The notes under the pieces are model-generated. The model searched no databases. It was not told where the DNA came from and saw only the letters and a program-made list of their open reading frames with translations. Of a stretch of DNA of 64,000 nucleotides, positions 38,093 to 47,413 are shown in pieces (position 1 is the first letter of the stretch; the number at the start of each line of letters is the position of its first letter). Source of the stretch: Mycobacterium heidelbergense (GTDB lineage: Bacteria; Actinomycetota; Actinomycetes; Mycobacteriales; Mycobacteriaceae). Position numbers and translations under genes: made by a program. The stretch is taken from NCBI RefSeq assembly GCF_010730745.1, contig NZ_AP022615.1, positions 4,836,001-4,900,000 of the forward strand, written 5' to 3'.

Positions 38093-38521
38093 CTACCCGC
38101 CGAGAACGGTCGGCACCAACGGAAAGCCAGGAAGATTGCGCAGCACCGTCCACGCTGCCGCCACGATGACGAGCGTCACAGTCGCCGGTATCGGCAGCGA
38201 CGAGTGACCGTGGCGGCGGCGAATCAGGATCCATCCGGCCAGCATCGGGATGCCCAGCAGCAGGAAGACGTTGTCGTTGATGCTGGCCGCCAGGTCACCG
38301 TGCAGCAGGTCATGGGTCATCCGAAGCCCACCGCAGAAGGGGCAGTTCCAGCCGGTGAGCCATTTGAACGGGCACAGCGGGTACACCGAATTCGTGTTGT
38401 GCGGGTCGACCAGACCGACATAGCCGAGCGCGCCGGCCAGCGCCACGCCGGTGGCCGCCGCGGTGTAGCGGTGATGACGATGCGCACCGAGCCGGGGCTG
38501 GTTGGTCACGTTTTTCAGCAT
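38093..38521 (-). CDS. DUF2752 membrane protein (Rv1616 type)
   Basis: A 142-residue protein with three hydrophobic helices. The DUF2752 hallmark is present: CPFKWLTGWNCPFCGGLRM followed by THDLLHGDLAASINDN. The paired Cys could bind metal or form a disulfide at the membrane face, but the function is unknown. It sits between pyk and the 13E12-type gene, 63 bases before pyk. Confidence 0.88.
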   Translation of the reverse strand: MLKNVTNQPRLGAHRHHRYTAAATGVALAGALGYVGLVDPHNTNSVYPLCPFKWLTGWNCPFCGGLRMTHDLLHGDLAASINDNVFLLLGIPMLAGWILIRRRHGHSSLPIPATVTLVIVAAAWTVLRNLPGFPLVPTVLGG

Positions 38522-38570
38522 GCCAGATCCACGAAGCTTCCACCGAAGGTCGGTCTGGCTATCTTGCGGG

Positions 38571-39929
38571 CTACGGGTCTTCGTCGTTGTGGTGGTGGAA
38601 TCGTTCTGGGTGGTGGAAGGGGTTGGTTCGTGGTTGTCCGTGGTCGAGGTGGGGTGGGGGGATCCATTCGGTGTCGCCGTGGGCGTTGGTGCGGGTGGTC
38701 CAGCCCTCTTCGGCGAGGCGGTTATCGGGGCCGCAGGCCAGGGCGAGGTCGTTGATGTGGGTGCGCCGGGTGTTCTGCCAGCCGCGCACGTGGTGGACTT
38801 GGCTGTGGTAGGCCGGTGCGGTACAGCCCGGCTTGGTGCATCCTCTGTCTTTGGCGTAGAGCATGATGCGCTGGGCGGGGGAGGCGAATCGTTTGGTGTG
38901 ATACAGCGCCAGCGGTTTGGCGTTGTCGAAAAGGGCCAGGTAGTGATGCGCGTGGCTGGCCATGCGAATCACATCACTGAGGGGCAGCAGCGAGCCGCCC
39001 CCGGTGTGGGCCTTGCCCGCCCCGGCTTCCAGGTCCTTGAGCGTGGTGGTCACGACGATCGACACGGGCAACCCGTTGTGCTGGCCCAGCTTGCCGGAGG
39101 CCAGCAGGGCGCGCAGCCCGGCCAACAGACCGTCATGGTTGCGCTGAGCCTGGGAGCGGGTGTCGCGGCGCACCGCCTCCTCCCCCGGTGTCGCATCAAC
39201 GACCGGGGTGTCATCCTCGGGGTTGCACGCGCCGGGGGCGGCCAGCTTGGCCAACACCGCCTCCATGGTGGCTCGGGCCTCGGGGGTCAAATAGCCGCTC
39301 AGCCGTGACATCCCGTCGAATTCCTGCTTACCGACCGTGAGGGCGCGTCTGCGGGCGCGTTCGGCATCGTTGAATTCCCCGTCGGGATGAAGCCAGTCCA
39401 TGACCCGCCGGGCATATGTGGCCAACTCATCAGGGCGATAATGGCTAGCTTTGTCGGCCAGATCGGCCTCGGCGGCCTCCCGAGTGAACAGGTCCACCTC
39501 GGCGGGCAGGTGCGCGAAGAAGCTGCGGATCACCGTGATATGCCCCTGGCCGATGAGCCCCTGGCGTTGGGCGGTCGCGGTGGCGCCCAGTTGCGGCGCC
39601 AAAGACTCTCCGGTTAGGGCGCGACGCTCCCCCAAATCTTTAGCTTCCCCGATCCGCCGACCGGCCTCGGCCCTGGTGATGTGTAGCCGGTCGGCCAGCG
39701 CCGAACGCAACGTGCCCCCCAACTCCTCATCACCGGCTTGGGCGTCGAGTTGATTGATCAACTGATGCCCCGGCACACGCAGCCGGCGGGTTTCCTGTTC
39801 GAGGCGCTCCAGCAACGCCAGCCGCTCGGGAGTCGTCAACGCGTCATAGGAATGCTCGATAACACGCGACACCGCCGCACGCAGCACATCAAAGTCCTCC
39901 CGGACCTCCTCGCGCGTGCTCGAACCCAT
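38571..39929 (-). CDS. DUF222 / HNH endonuclease-domain protein (13E12 repeat family)
   Basis: A 452-residue protein with an N-terminal DUF222 region (about 20-300, with LERLEQETRRLRVPGHQLIN and RLHITRAEAGRRI) and a C-terminal HNH nuclease domain (CTKPGCTAPAYHSQVHHVRGW near residue 370, then NDLALACGPDNRL). The family includes the REP13E12 repeats that serve as integration sites of phiRv1-like prophages in M. tuberculosis. Whether it cuts DNA is unproven. It lies between lgt and the DUF2752 gene, where M. tuberculosis has Rv1615, so it is probably an insertion. I chose the ATG at 39929 (MGSSTREE); an upstream start at 39959 is possible. Confidence 0.9.
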   Translation of the reverse strand: MGSSTREEVREDFDVLRAAVSRVIEHSYDALTTPERLALLERLEQETRRLRVPGHQLINQLDAQAGDEELGGTLRSALADRLHITRAEAGRRIGEAKDLGERRALTGESLAPQLGATATAQRQGLIGQGHITVIRSFFAHLPAEVDLFTREAAEADLADKASHYRPDELATYARRVMDWLHPDGEFNDAERARRRALTVGKQEFDGMSRLSGYLTPEARATMEAVLAKLAAPGACNPEDDTPVVDATPGEEAVRRDTRSQAQRNHDGLLAGLRALLASGKLGQHNGLPVSIVVTTTLKDLEAGAGKAHTGGGSLLPLSDVIRMASHAHHYLALFDNAKPLALYHTKRFASPAQRIMLYAKDRGCTKPGCTAPAYHSQVHHVRGWQNTRRTHINDLALACGPDNRLAEEGWTTRTNAHGDTEWIPPPHLDHGQPRTNPFHHPERFHHHNDEDP

Positions 39930-40039
39930 ACCCCAAACTCTACGAAGCACCACTGACAAGAATCACCGCAATGTGACCACTGAAACCAAAGTGACACAAG
40001 GGATCACAACATCCACCTGGGGCCGCCACCAGTCGTGTG

Positions 40040-40058
40040 AAAAGCGCGCCTTTCGCGC
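40040..40058 (-). terminator. Intrinsic terminator after lgt
   Basis: On the minus strand, GCGCG-AAAGG-CGCGC followed by TTTT, starting 25 bases past the lgt stop. This has the stem plus T-run of a Rho-independent terminator and would end the trp-lgt transcript before the 13E12-type gene. Confidence 0.6.
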
Positions 40059-40082
40059 CACAACCCAACGCTGGACGGGTTA

Positions 40083-41504
40083 CTAGCGGACCCCTCGGTT
40101 CCTCAGTCGGAAGCCGAATCGCCGCCGGGTTGAGCCGCCAGTGTCCGATGTCGTCGCGTCATCGACGGGGGTTTCGTCGGCTACCTCTTCCGTGTCGGAG
40201 CCCGATTCGCTTGCCGCGTCGTCTTGCGCGGCCTCTTCGGCCACGCCTTCCGGTCCCGATGACTCTGAATCAGCCTCGGGCTCTTCGACTTCAGGCTCTG
40301 GGGCTTGAAGCTCCGGTTCCTCCGTCTTGGCCACTTCGGACTCTTCGGCTTCGGCTTCGGCCTCCTGGACTTCGGTTTTGGCCTCGTCGACTTGCTCCTC
40401 CGACGCCTCGATCTCGGTCTCCGATTCTGCGGCTTCGGCTTCTGGTCCTTCGGCCTTGGCCGCTTCGGTCTCGTCGGCTTCAGCCTCAGCCACGGCGGCT
40501 TCCGCCTCCGTGACATCGGGCTCTTCGGCCTCGGCCTCGTCGCCACCTTCGCCGCCGCCAAACGCGGCCGCCCCGGCCGTCGCCGCGGCCGAAGCGACGA
40601 TCGCCGGCTCGGGCTCTGGTGTTTCGTCGGCAACGTGATCGGTGCCGCGCAGACTCTCGGGATCCTCGCGGCCCTTCGGCGCCAAAATGATGTACACCAC
40701 GGCCCCGATGAACACGAACGTCGATGTGAACACGTTGATCCGGATTCCGGCGATGTGTGTGGCGGCGTCGTTGCGCAGCAGCTCGACGCCGAAGCGCCCG
40801 ATGCAGTAGCCGGCCACATAGAGCGCGAACAGCCGCCCGTGGCCCAGCCTGAAGCGTCGGTCCACATAGATCAATGCGACAAAAACCAGGACGTTCCAAA
40901 TCAATTCGTAGAGGAACGTGGGTTGCACGACGAACGCGACCTGCCCCGTCGAGACGCCGTCGAGCGAATGTGGGTCGACGTAGCCGGACGGGTCTCGCCG
41001 GTAGAAGACCTCCAAGCCCCACGGCATCGTTGTTTCCCTGCCGTAGAGTTCCTGGTTGAAATAGTTGCCGAGCCGACCGATGGCCTGCGCCAGGATGATT
41101 CCCGGCGCGATCGCGTCGGCGAAGGCCGGCAGCGGGATCCCGCGGCGCCGAACGCCGATCCACGCGCCGACACCCCCGAGGGCTACCGCGCCCCAGATGC
41201 CCAGGCCGCCGTCCCAGATCCGCAGCGCCGCACCGAGCCCGGCGCCGCCCGGCCCCCAGTAGGTCCGCCAGTCGGTGGCCAGGTGATAGAGCCGGCCGCC
41301 CACCAGCCCGAACGGCACGGCCCACAACGCGATGTCGTAGATCACGCCGCGCTGGCCACCGCGGGCCTCCCACCGCCGGTCGCCGATCACCAGGCAGACC
41401 ACGATGCCGGTGATGATGAACAGCGCGTAGGCGCGAATAGGCAACGGCCCCAGGTGCCATACGCCCTGTGGCGGGCTGGGGAAATAGACCGGCGGCATCG
41501 TCAT
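40083..41504 (-). CDS. lgt: Prolipoprotein diacylglyceryl transferase with long acidic tail
   Basis: Transfers diacylglycerol from phosphatidylglycerol to the lipobox Cys of prolipoproteins. The first 285 residues hold seven or so membrane helices and the conserved HxGGxxY-like and GRLGNYFNQELYG signature (near residue 140), plus the YCIGRFGVELLRND stretch. From about residue 290 there is an Ala/Glu-rich tail of about 180 residues, nearly all acidic, ending in an Arg-rich RRRFGFRLRNRGVR. The tail is also known in M. tuberculosis Lgt (similar total length as I recall) but its function is not. The start overlaps the trpA stop (ATGA), so lipoprotein modification is tied to the trp transcript. 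Confidence 0.95.
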   Translation of the reverse strand: MTMPPVYFPSPPQGVWHLGPLPIRAYALFIITGIVVCLVIGDRRWEARGGQRGVIYDIALWAVPFGLVGGRLYHLATDWRTYWGPGGAGLGAALRIWDGGLGIWGAVALGGVGAWIGVRRRGIPLPAFADAIAPGIILAQAIGRLGNYFNQELYGRETTMPWGLEVFYRRDPSGYVDPHSLDGVSTGQVAFVVQPTFLYELIWNVLVFVALIYVDRRFRLGHGRLFALYVAGYCIGRFGVELLRNDAATHIAGIRINVFTSTFVFIGAVVYIILAPKGREDPESLRGTDHVADETPEPEPAIVASAAATAGAAAFGGGEGGDEAEAEEPDVTEAEAAVAEAEADETEAAKAEGPEAEAAESETEIEASEEQVDEAKTEVQEAEAEAEESEVAKTEEPELQAPEPEVEEPEADSESSGPEGVAEEAAQDDAASESGSDTEEVADETPVDDATTSDTGGSTRRRFGFRLRNRGVR

Positions 41505-42300
41505 GAGGCGGCCGCCCTTTGCCGCACGCCGACGGCCAGTTCCCCGGTCAGCGCGCGCAATGCGGGCAAACCACCGTCGCCCAGCGCCGACACCAGCGCC
41601 GATCCGACGATGACGCCGTCGGCGTAGCTGCCGATCTGCGCGGCCTGTTCCCGCGACCGCACCCCAAGCCCGACGCCGACGGGTATGTCGGACACCGCCC
41701 TCACCCTGCTCACCAATGCGGGTGCCGCCTGCGACACCGCGTCACGCGCCCCGGTGACACCCATCGTCGATGCCGCGTAGACGAATCCGCGCGATGCCTC
41801 GACCGTGGCCACCAGGCGCTGCGGCGTCGAGGACGGCGCCACCAGGAATATGCGATCCAATCGATGCTCCTCCGATGCCGCCAGCCACTGTTCCGCTTCG
41901 TCGGGGATGAGGTCGGGAGTGATCAGGCCGTGCCCGCCGGCCGCCGCGAGGTCCCGCGCGAACGCGTCAACACCGTAGCGCAGCACCGGATTCCAGTAGG
42001 TCATCACCACGGCGCGTCCGCCTGCCAGGCCGATCGCCTCGACGGCGGCCAGCGTGTCCCGGACGCGCACTCCCCCGCGCAGCGCGGCCTCGGTCGCCCT
42101 GGCGATGGTCGGGCCGTCCATGCCCGGATCCGAATAGGGGACCCCGACTTCGATGATGTCGCAACCGGATTCGACGAGCGCGGTCATCGCGTCCACGGAG
42201 GTGGGCACGTCGGGGTATCCGGTTGGCAGGTAGCCGATGAGCGCCGCGCGATTGTCCTTGCGGCACGCGGCGAAGATTGGGCCCAGCCGACTTGCTGCGG

Positions 42301-42304
<4 letters not shown>
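41501..42304 (-). CDS. trpA: Tryptophan synthase alpha chain
   Basis: Splits indole-3-glycerol phosphate to indole, which is tunnelled to TrpB. It is a 267-residue TIM barrel with the catalytic Glu in CDIIEVGVPYSDPGMDGPTI and the Asp of the loop in MTYWNPVLRYGVDAFARDL; GLGVRSREQA and ADGVIVGSALV bind phosphate. The ATG at 42304 overlaps the trpB stop (ATGA) and the stop overlaps the lgt start (ATGA), so three proteins are made by coupled translation. Confidence 0.97.
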
Positions 42305-43563
<1,259 letters not shown>

Positions 43564-43598
43564 CACCAATGCTCAACGCGCGGGCGGCTCATCGGCGG

Positions 43599-44417
43599 CT
43601 AGCGAGCCGGTTTCGGGCAGGACGGATGGGTGCCCGCGGTGACCAGGTCGGCAACCGCCGCGCGCGGGTCACCGCTTTTGACCAGACCCTCACCGACCAA
43701 TACGGCGTCGGCACCCGCGCCGGCATACGCCAGTAGGTCGCCGGTGCCACGGACCCCGGACTCGGCGACCCTGATCACGTTGCTGGGCAGCCCGGGAGCG
43801 ATGCGCGCGAAGCAATCCCGGTCCACCTCGAGCGTCGTGAGATCGCGGGCGTTGACGCCGATCACGTTGGCCCCCGCCCTCAGCGCCCGGTCGGCCTCTT
43901 GCTCGGTGTGCACTTCGACGAGGGCCGTCATACCGAGCGATTCCGTGCGGTCCAGCATCGACACCAGCGCCGACTGGTCCAGCGCGGCGACGATGAGCAA
44001 CAACATGTCGGCGCCGTGCGCGCGTGCCTCGTGGATCTGGTAGGGCTGCACCACAAAGTCCTTGCGCAACAACGGAATTGAGACGGAAGCACGCACCGCG
44101 TCGAGGTCGTCGAGCGAGCCGCGGAAACGTCGTTCCTCGGTCAGGACGCTGATGATCCGGGCGCCGCCCTCTTCGTAGGCGCGGGCCAGCTTCGCCGGAT
44201 CGGCAATGGGCGCCAACGAACCCGCCGACGGACTGGCGCGCTTGACCTCGGCGATGACGCCGATGCCGGGCTCGCGCAGGGCGGCCATCACGTCCAGCGG
44301 TGGCGGCGCCGCGGCGGCGGCCGCTTTGATCTCGGGCAGGCTGATAACGGCTTCGCGCGCGGCAACGTCGGCCCGGACTCCCTCGAGGATGGAGTCAAGC
44401 ACGGACGCCGGACTCAT
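43599..44417 (-). CDS. trpC: Indole-3-glycerol phosphate synthase
   Basis: Ring-closing step from CdRP to indole-3-glycerol phosphate. It is a 272-residue TIM barrel with EVKRASPSAG near residue 65, the catalytic-lysine stretch PLLRKDFVV near residue 118, LVEVHTEQEADRAL and IGVNARDLTTLEVD, and RVAESGVRG. The ATG at 44417 gives exactly the length of the M. tuberculosis enzyme as recalled and follows a GGAGGAA ribosome site. No separate trpF is present; HisA/PriA likely supplies that step. Confidence 0.97.
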   Translation of the reverse strand: MSPASVLDSILEGVRADVAAREAVISLPEIKAAAAAAPPPLDVMAALREPGIGVIAEVKRASPSAGSLAPIADPAKLARAYEEGGARIISVLTEERRFRGSLDDLDAVRASVSIPLLRKDFVVQPYQIHEARAHGADMLLLIVAALDQSALVSMLDRTESLGMTALVEVHTEQEADRALRAGANVIGVNARDLTTLEVDRDCFARIAPGLPSNVIRVAESGVRGTGDLLAYAGAGADAVLVGEGLVKSGDPRAAVADLVTAGTHPSCPKPAR

Positions 44418-44514
44418 GCCTGTCGTTCCTCCCACTCCCAACCCACTGCCACGCCGTCACTCGGGCGGTTTCGATGACGTCCATGAAGGGTAGCGACCGT
44501 CGGCTCGCGGCCCG

Positions 44515-45183
44515 TCACCGACCCTCGGTGTCAGACCCGCGGGGCCGATCGGTCGGGTCGCGTCCCTCGTCAAGCGCATCCCATATCATCCGCTCCGACA
44601 TCTCCGGCGTTTCCGGTCGCTCCAGCATCGCGCCGTCGGCGCCTTCGCGTAGCACATTGGACCGACGGGTCGCCGGCGCGGCGTATTTCGTGGCGCTTTC
44701 GCGGGCCGACCTGGAGTCCGAGGCCGACCGCATCAGCAGGACGGCCGCGATCAGGGTGCACACCGACGCGGCGACCGCCAGCCCCGCCCCCCAGTACCGC
44801 CGCTCGGTTCCCACCAGCGACATCACCGAGACGTGCGCCAGGTCGGCGCCGCGCATCGCCACGTCCGGAATCACCCACAGGCTGACCCCCAGATAGCCGA
44901 CCGCGAGGCTGGCCGCCGCCAGCAGGCCCGCCAGCGCCCGCAGCGGCCGGCCGCGCACCGCGAGCGCCGCGACGGCGGCGGCCAGCATGAGCAGCGCCAA
45001 CGGCAGCAGCGCCGTCGACCAGGACGCGCCCGACAGGGTCACCTCCTTGGGCTGGCCCAGCCCGTCGAACGAGCGGATGACGACCCACGGCAGCCTCGAC
45101 GCCGCCCACAGCGCGCCGGCGGCGACCGCCAGCAGCAGCTGGGCTATCCGAATCGCCAGCCGGCCCCGGCGGGTCTCAGCCAC
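44515..45183 (-). CDS. Trp-operon-associated membrane protein
   Basis: A 222-residue protein with four hydrophobic helices (about 10-30, 55-75, 83-105, 132-152) and a charged C-terminal tail ending DEGRDPTDRPRGSDTEGR. It is the conserved membrane protein always found between trpE and trpC in mycobacteria (Rv1610, TIGR02234 family). The function is unknown; the steady location suggests a link to tryptophan synthesis, transport or sensing. Its start overlaps the trpE end by 8 bases. Confidence 0.9.
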   Translation of the reverse strand: MAETRRGRLAIRIAQLLLAVAAGALWAASRLPWVVIRSFDGLGQPKEVTLSGASWSTALLPLALLMLAAAVAALAVRGRPLRALAGLLAAASLAVGYLGVSLWVIPDVAMRGADLAHVSVMSLVGTERRYWGAGLAVAASVCTLIAAVLLMRSASDSRSARESATKYAAPATRRSNVLREGADGAMLERPETPEMSERMIWDALDEGRDPTDRPRGSDTEGR

Positions 45184-46714
45184 GGGGGCCCGCGTCCGGC
45201 GGGGTCAGCGTCTCGGCGGCGGCGATCGCGTTGAGCACCGCCCGCGCCTTGTTGGTGGCCTCGGTGTATTCGTAGGGGCCGTTGGAGTCGGCCACCACCC
45301 CGCCGCCGGCCTGCACGTAGGCGGTGCCGTCGCGCATCAACGCGGTGCGGATGGCGATCGCGAAGTCGGCGTTGCCGGCGAAGTCGAGGTAGCCGACGAC
45401 GCCGCCGTAGAGGCCGCGGCGCGTCTTTTCCACCTCTTCGATCAGCTCCATCGCGCGCACCTTGGGCGCGCCCGACAGCGTGCCGGCCGGGAAGCAGGCC
45501 GTCACCGCGTCCAGCGCGGTGCGGCCCTCGGCGAGCATCCCGGTCACCGTGGATACCAGGTGCATCACGTGGCTGTAGCGCTCGATGTGGCTGTAGTCCT
45601 CGACGCGCACGGTGCCCGGCGCGCAGACCCGGCCCAGGTCGTTGCGGCCCAGGTCGACCAGCATCAGGTGCTCGGCGCGTTCCTTGTCGTCGGCGAGCAG
45701 TTCCTTTTCCAGCAGCTGGTCCTCTTCATCGGTTTGCCCGCGCCAGCGGGTCCCGGCGATCGGATGCGTCGTCGCCCAGCCGTCGGCGACGGTGACCAAC
45801 GCTTCGGGGCTGGATCCGACGATCGAAAAGTCCGTTGCCCCAGCATCATTCGGCACGTGCAGCAGGTACATGTACGGGCTGGGATTGGTCGCCCGCAGCA
45901 TCCGGTACACGTCGATCGGGTCGACGTCGGTGTCCATCTCGAAGCGCTGCGACGGCACCACCTGAAAGGCTTCGCCGGCCGCGATCTGCTCGACAAGGTA
46001 GTCGACGATCTTGCCGTATTCCTCGACGGTGCGCTGGGCCCGGTTCCGGGGCTCGGGCCTGCTGAACGTGGCCACCGTCGACGGCAGCGGCTGACCCAGC
46101 GCGGCGGTCATCACGTCCAGGCGGGCGACCGCATCGTCGTAGGCCTCGTCGACCCGCTCGTCGGTGCCGTTCCAGTTCACGGCGTTGGCGATCAGCGTGA
46201 TGGTGCCCTCGTGGTGGTCGACGGCCGCGACGTCGGTGGCCAGCAACAGCAACATGTCCGGCAGGCGAAGGTCGTCGATGGCCAGTGCGGGCAGGCGTTC
46301 CAGGCGCCGCACCAGGTCGTAAGCGAAGAAGCCGACCATGCCGCCCGACAGCGGCGGCAGCCCATGCAACGGGCCGGTGGCCAGCAGCCCGAGGGTCGCC
46401 CGCAGGGCGTGCAGCGGGTCGCCGCCGGTGGGCGCATCCCACGGCACCGCGCCCAGCCACACCGCCTCGCCGTCGCGCACGGTCAGTGCCGACGGCGCCC
46501 CCGCCCCGATGAAGGACCACCGCGACCAGGACCGGCCGTTCTCGGCGGACTCGAGCAGAAACGTGCCCGGCCGGTTGGCCGCGAGCTTGCGGTAAGCCGA
46601 CAGCGGCGTCTCGCTGTCGGCCAAGACCTTGCGGGTCACCGGAACCACACGGTGCTCCGCCGCCAGCTGGCGGAAGTCCTCCCGTGAGGTGGTGGCGGCG
46701 AGGTGGTCATGCAC
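45176..46714 (-). CDS. trpE: Anthranilate synthase component I
   Basis: First committed step of tryptophan synthesis, chorismate to anthranilate, with glutaminase from TrpG elsewhere. The 512 residues contain LLESAENGRSWSRWSF (feedback site with the LLES motif), AGEAFQVVPSQRFE, the chorismate/Mg region LVDLGRNDLGRVC, and FPAGTLSGAPKVRAMELIEEVE. The start is a GTG at 46714 with GAGGA 7 bases before; the open frame extends upstream but the M. tuberculosis start (MHADLAATTSRED) fixes this site. The leader of about 40 bases shows no attenuator peptide. A palindromic 60-bp repeat lies in the shared promoter region with bcp. Confidence 0.97.
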   Translation of the reverse strand: MHDHLAATTSREDFRQLAAEHRVVPVTRKVLADSETPLSAYRKLAANRPGTFLLESAENGRSWSRWSFIGAGAPSALTVRDGEAVWLGAVPWDAPTGGDPLHALRATLGLLATGPLHGLPPLSGGMVGFFAYDLVRRLERLPALAIDDLRLPDMLLLLATDVAAVDHHEGTITLIANAVNWNGTDERVDEAYDDAVARLDVMTAALGQPLPSTVATFSRPEPRNRAQRTVEEYGKIVDYLVEQIAAGEAFQVVPSQRFEMDTDVDPIDVYRMLRATNPSPYMYLLHVPNDAGATDFSIVGSSPEALVTVADGWATTHPIAGTRWRGQTDEEDQLLEKELLADDKERAEHLMLVDLGRNDLGRVCAPGTVRVEDYSHIERYSHVMHLVSTVTGMLAEGRTALDAVTACFPAGTLSGAPKVRAMELIEEVEKTRRGLYGGVVGYLDFAGNADFAIAIRTALMRDGTAYVQAGGGVVADSNGPYEYTEATNKARAVLNAIAAAETLTPPDAGPRG

Positions 46715-46756
46715 CGAACCATCCTCGCAGACGTGGTGCCTCACTCCGGGGCCAGC

Positions 46757-46816
46757 GTGAGCGTGCGCAGAATGCCGGGCCGCGCGGCGTGTCGCCGCAC
46801 CGACACGCACGTTCGC
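46757..46816. repeat. 60-bp palindromic intergenic repeat, copy C
   Basis: Begins GTGAGCGTGCG and ends CGCACGTTCGC, with 9 of 11 arm bases able to pair, and carries the internal CGGCG-TGT-CGCCG (46785-46797). It occupies nearly half of the 132-base divergent region between trpE and bcp, so here it cannot be a terminator and probably overlaps promoters. Confidence 0.85.
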
Positions 46817-46846
46817 GGGAATCGGCCCCGGCGTAGCCTGGCGGCC

Positions 46847-47311
46847 ATGAAGACTGGTGACACCGTGGCCGACTTCGAACTTCCCGATCAGACGGGAACG
46901 TCCCGCAAGCTCAGCGCCCTGCTTGCCGACGGGCCGGTGGTCCTGTTCTTCTACCCGGCGGCGATGACCCCCGGCTGCACCAAGGAGGCCTGTCACTTCC
47001 GCGACCTGGCGGCGGAATTCGCCGCGGTCGGCGCCAACCGCGTCGGCATCAGCGCGGACCCCGTGGAGAAGCAGGCCAAGTTCGCCGACCTGCGGAAGTT
47101 CGACTACCCGCTGCTGTCGGACACCGAGGGCACCGTCGCCACCCAGTTCGGTGTCAAGCGCGGCCTGCTCGGGAGACTGATGCCGGTCAAGCGCACGACC
47201 TTTGTCATCGACACCGATCGCACGGTGCTCGACGTGATCTCCAGCGAATTCAACATGGACACCCACGCCGACAGGGCGTTGGCGACGCTGCGGGCCCGGT
47301 CGTCGGCCTAG
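46847..47311 (+). CDS. bcpB: Bcp-type atypical 2-Cys peroxiredoxin
   Basis: A 154-residue thiol peroxidase that reduces hydroperoxides. The peroxidatic Cys is in FFYPAAMTPGCTKEACHFRD near residue 43, with the resolving Cys four to five residues on, as in the BCP/PrxQ group. The ATG at 46847 begins MKTGDTVADFELPDQTG. It corresponds to Rv1608c. A strong palindromic terminator lies 35 bases after the stop. Confidence 0.95.
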   Translation: MKTGDTVADFELPDQTGTSRKLSALLADGPVVLFFYPAAMTPGCTKEACHFRDLAAEFAAVGANRVGISADPVEKQAKFADLRKFDYPLLSDTEGTVATQFGVKRGLLGRLMPVKRTTFVIDTDRTVLDVISSEFNMDTHADRALATLRARSSA

Positions 47312-47345
47312 CCACCGCTCCCCCCGCGGGGCTACCCCTCCGCCC

Positions 47346-47405
47346 GCGAGCAGACGCAGAATCGCACTGCGCGGCCGCGCATCGTGCGATTCTGCGTCTG
47401 CTCGC
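47346..47405. terminator. Perfect 22-bp-arm palindrome between bcpB and chaA
   Basis: Left arm 47346-47367 and right arm 47384-47405 are perfect reverse complements (22 of 22). The 16-base loop is itself a palindrome, TGCGCGGCCGCGCA. It sits in the 102 bases between two convergent genes, so it is a strong bidirectional terminator candidate. Its total length is again exactly 60 bases and its first 17 bases match the palindromic repeat family at 14 positions, which suggests common origin. Confidence 0.8.
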
Positions 47406-47413
47406 CACGCCCG

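Noticed and set aside
39960..40039. Separate small gene between the 13E12-type gene and lgt
   Set aside because: No open frame with a credible start or composition; the stretch holds only the terminator region and probable promoter.
46715..46756. Trp attenuator leader peptide before trpE
   Set aside because: The short leader has no Trp-rich small ORF and no terminator/antiterminator pair.
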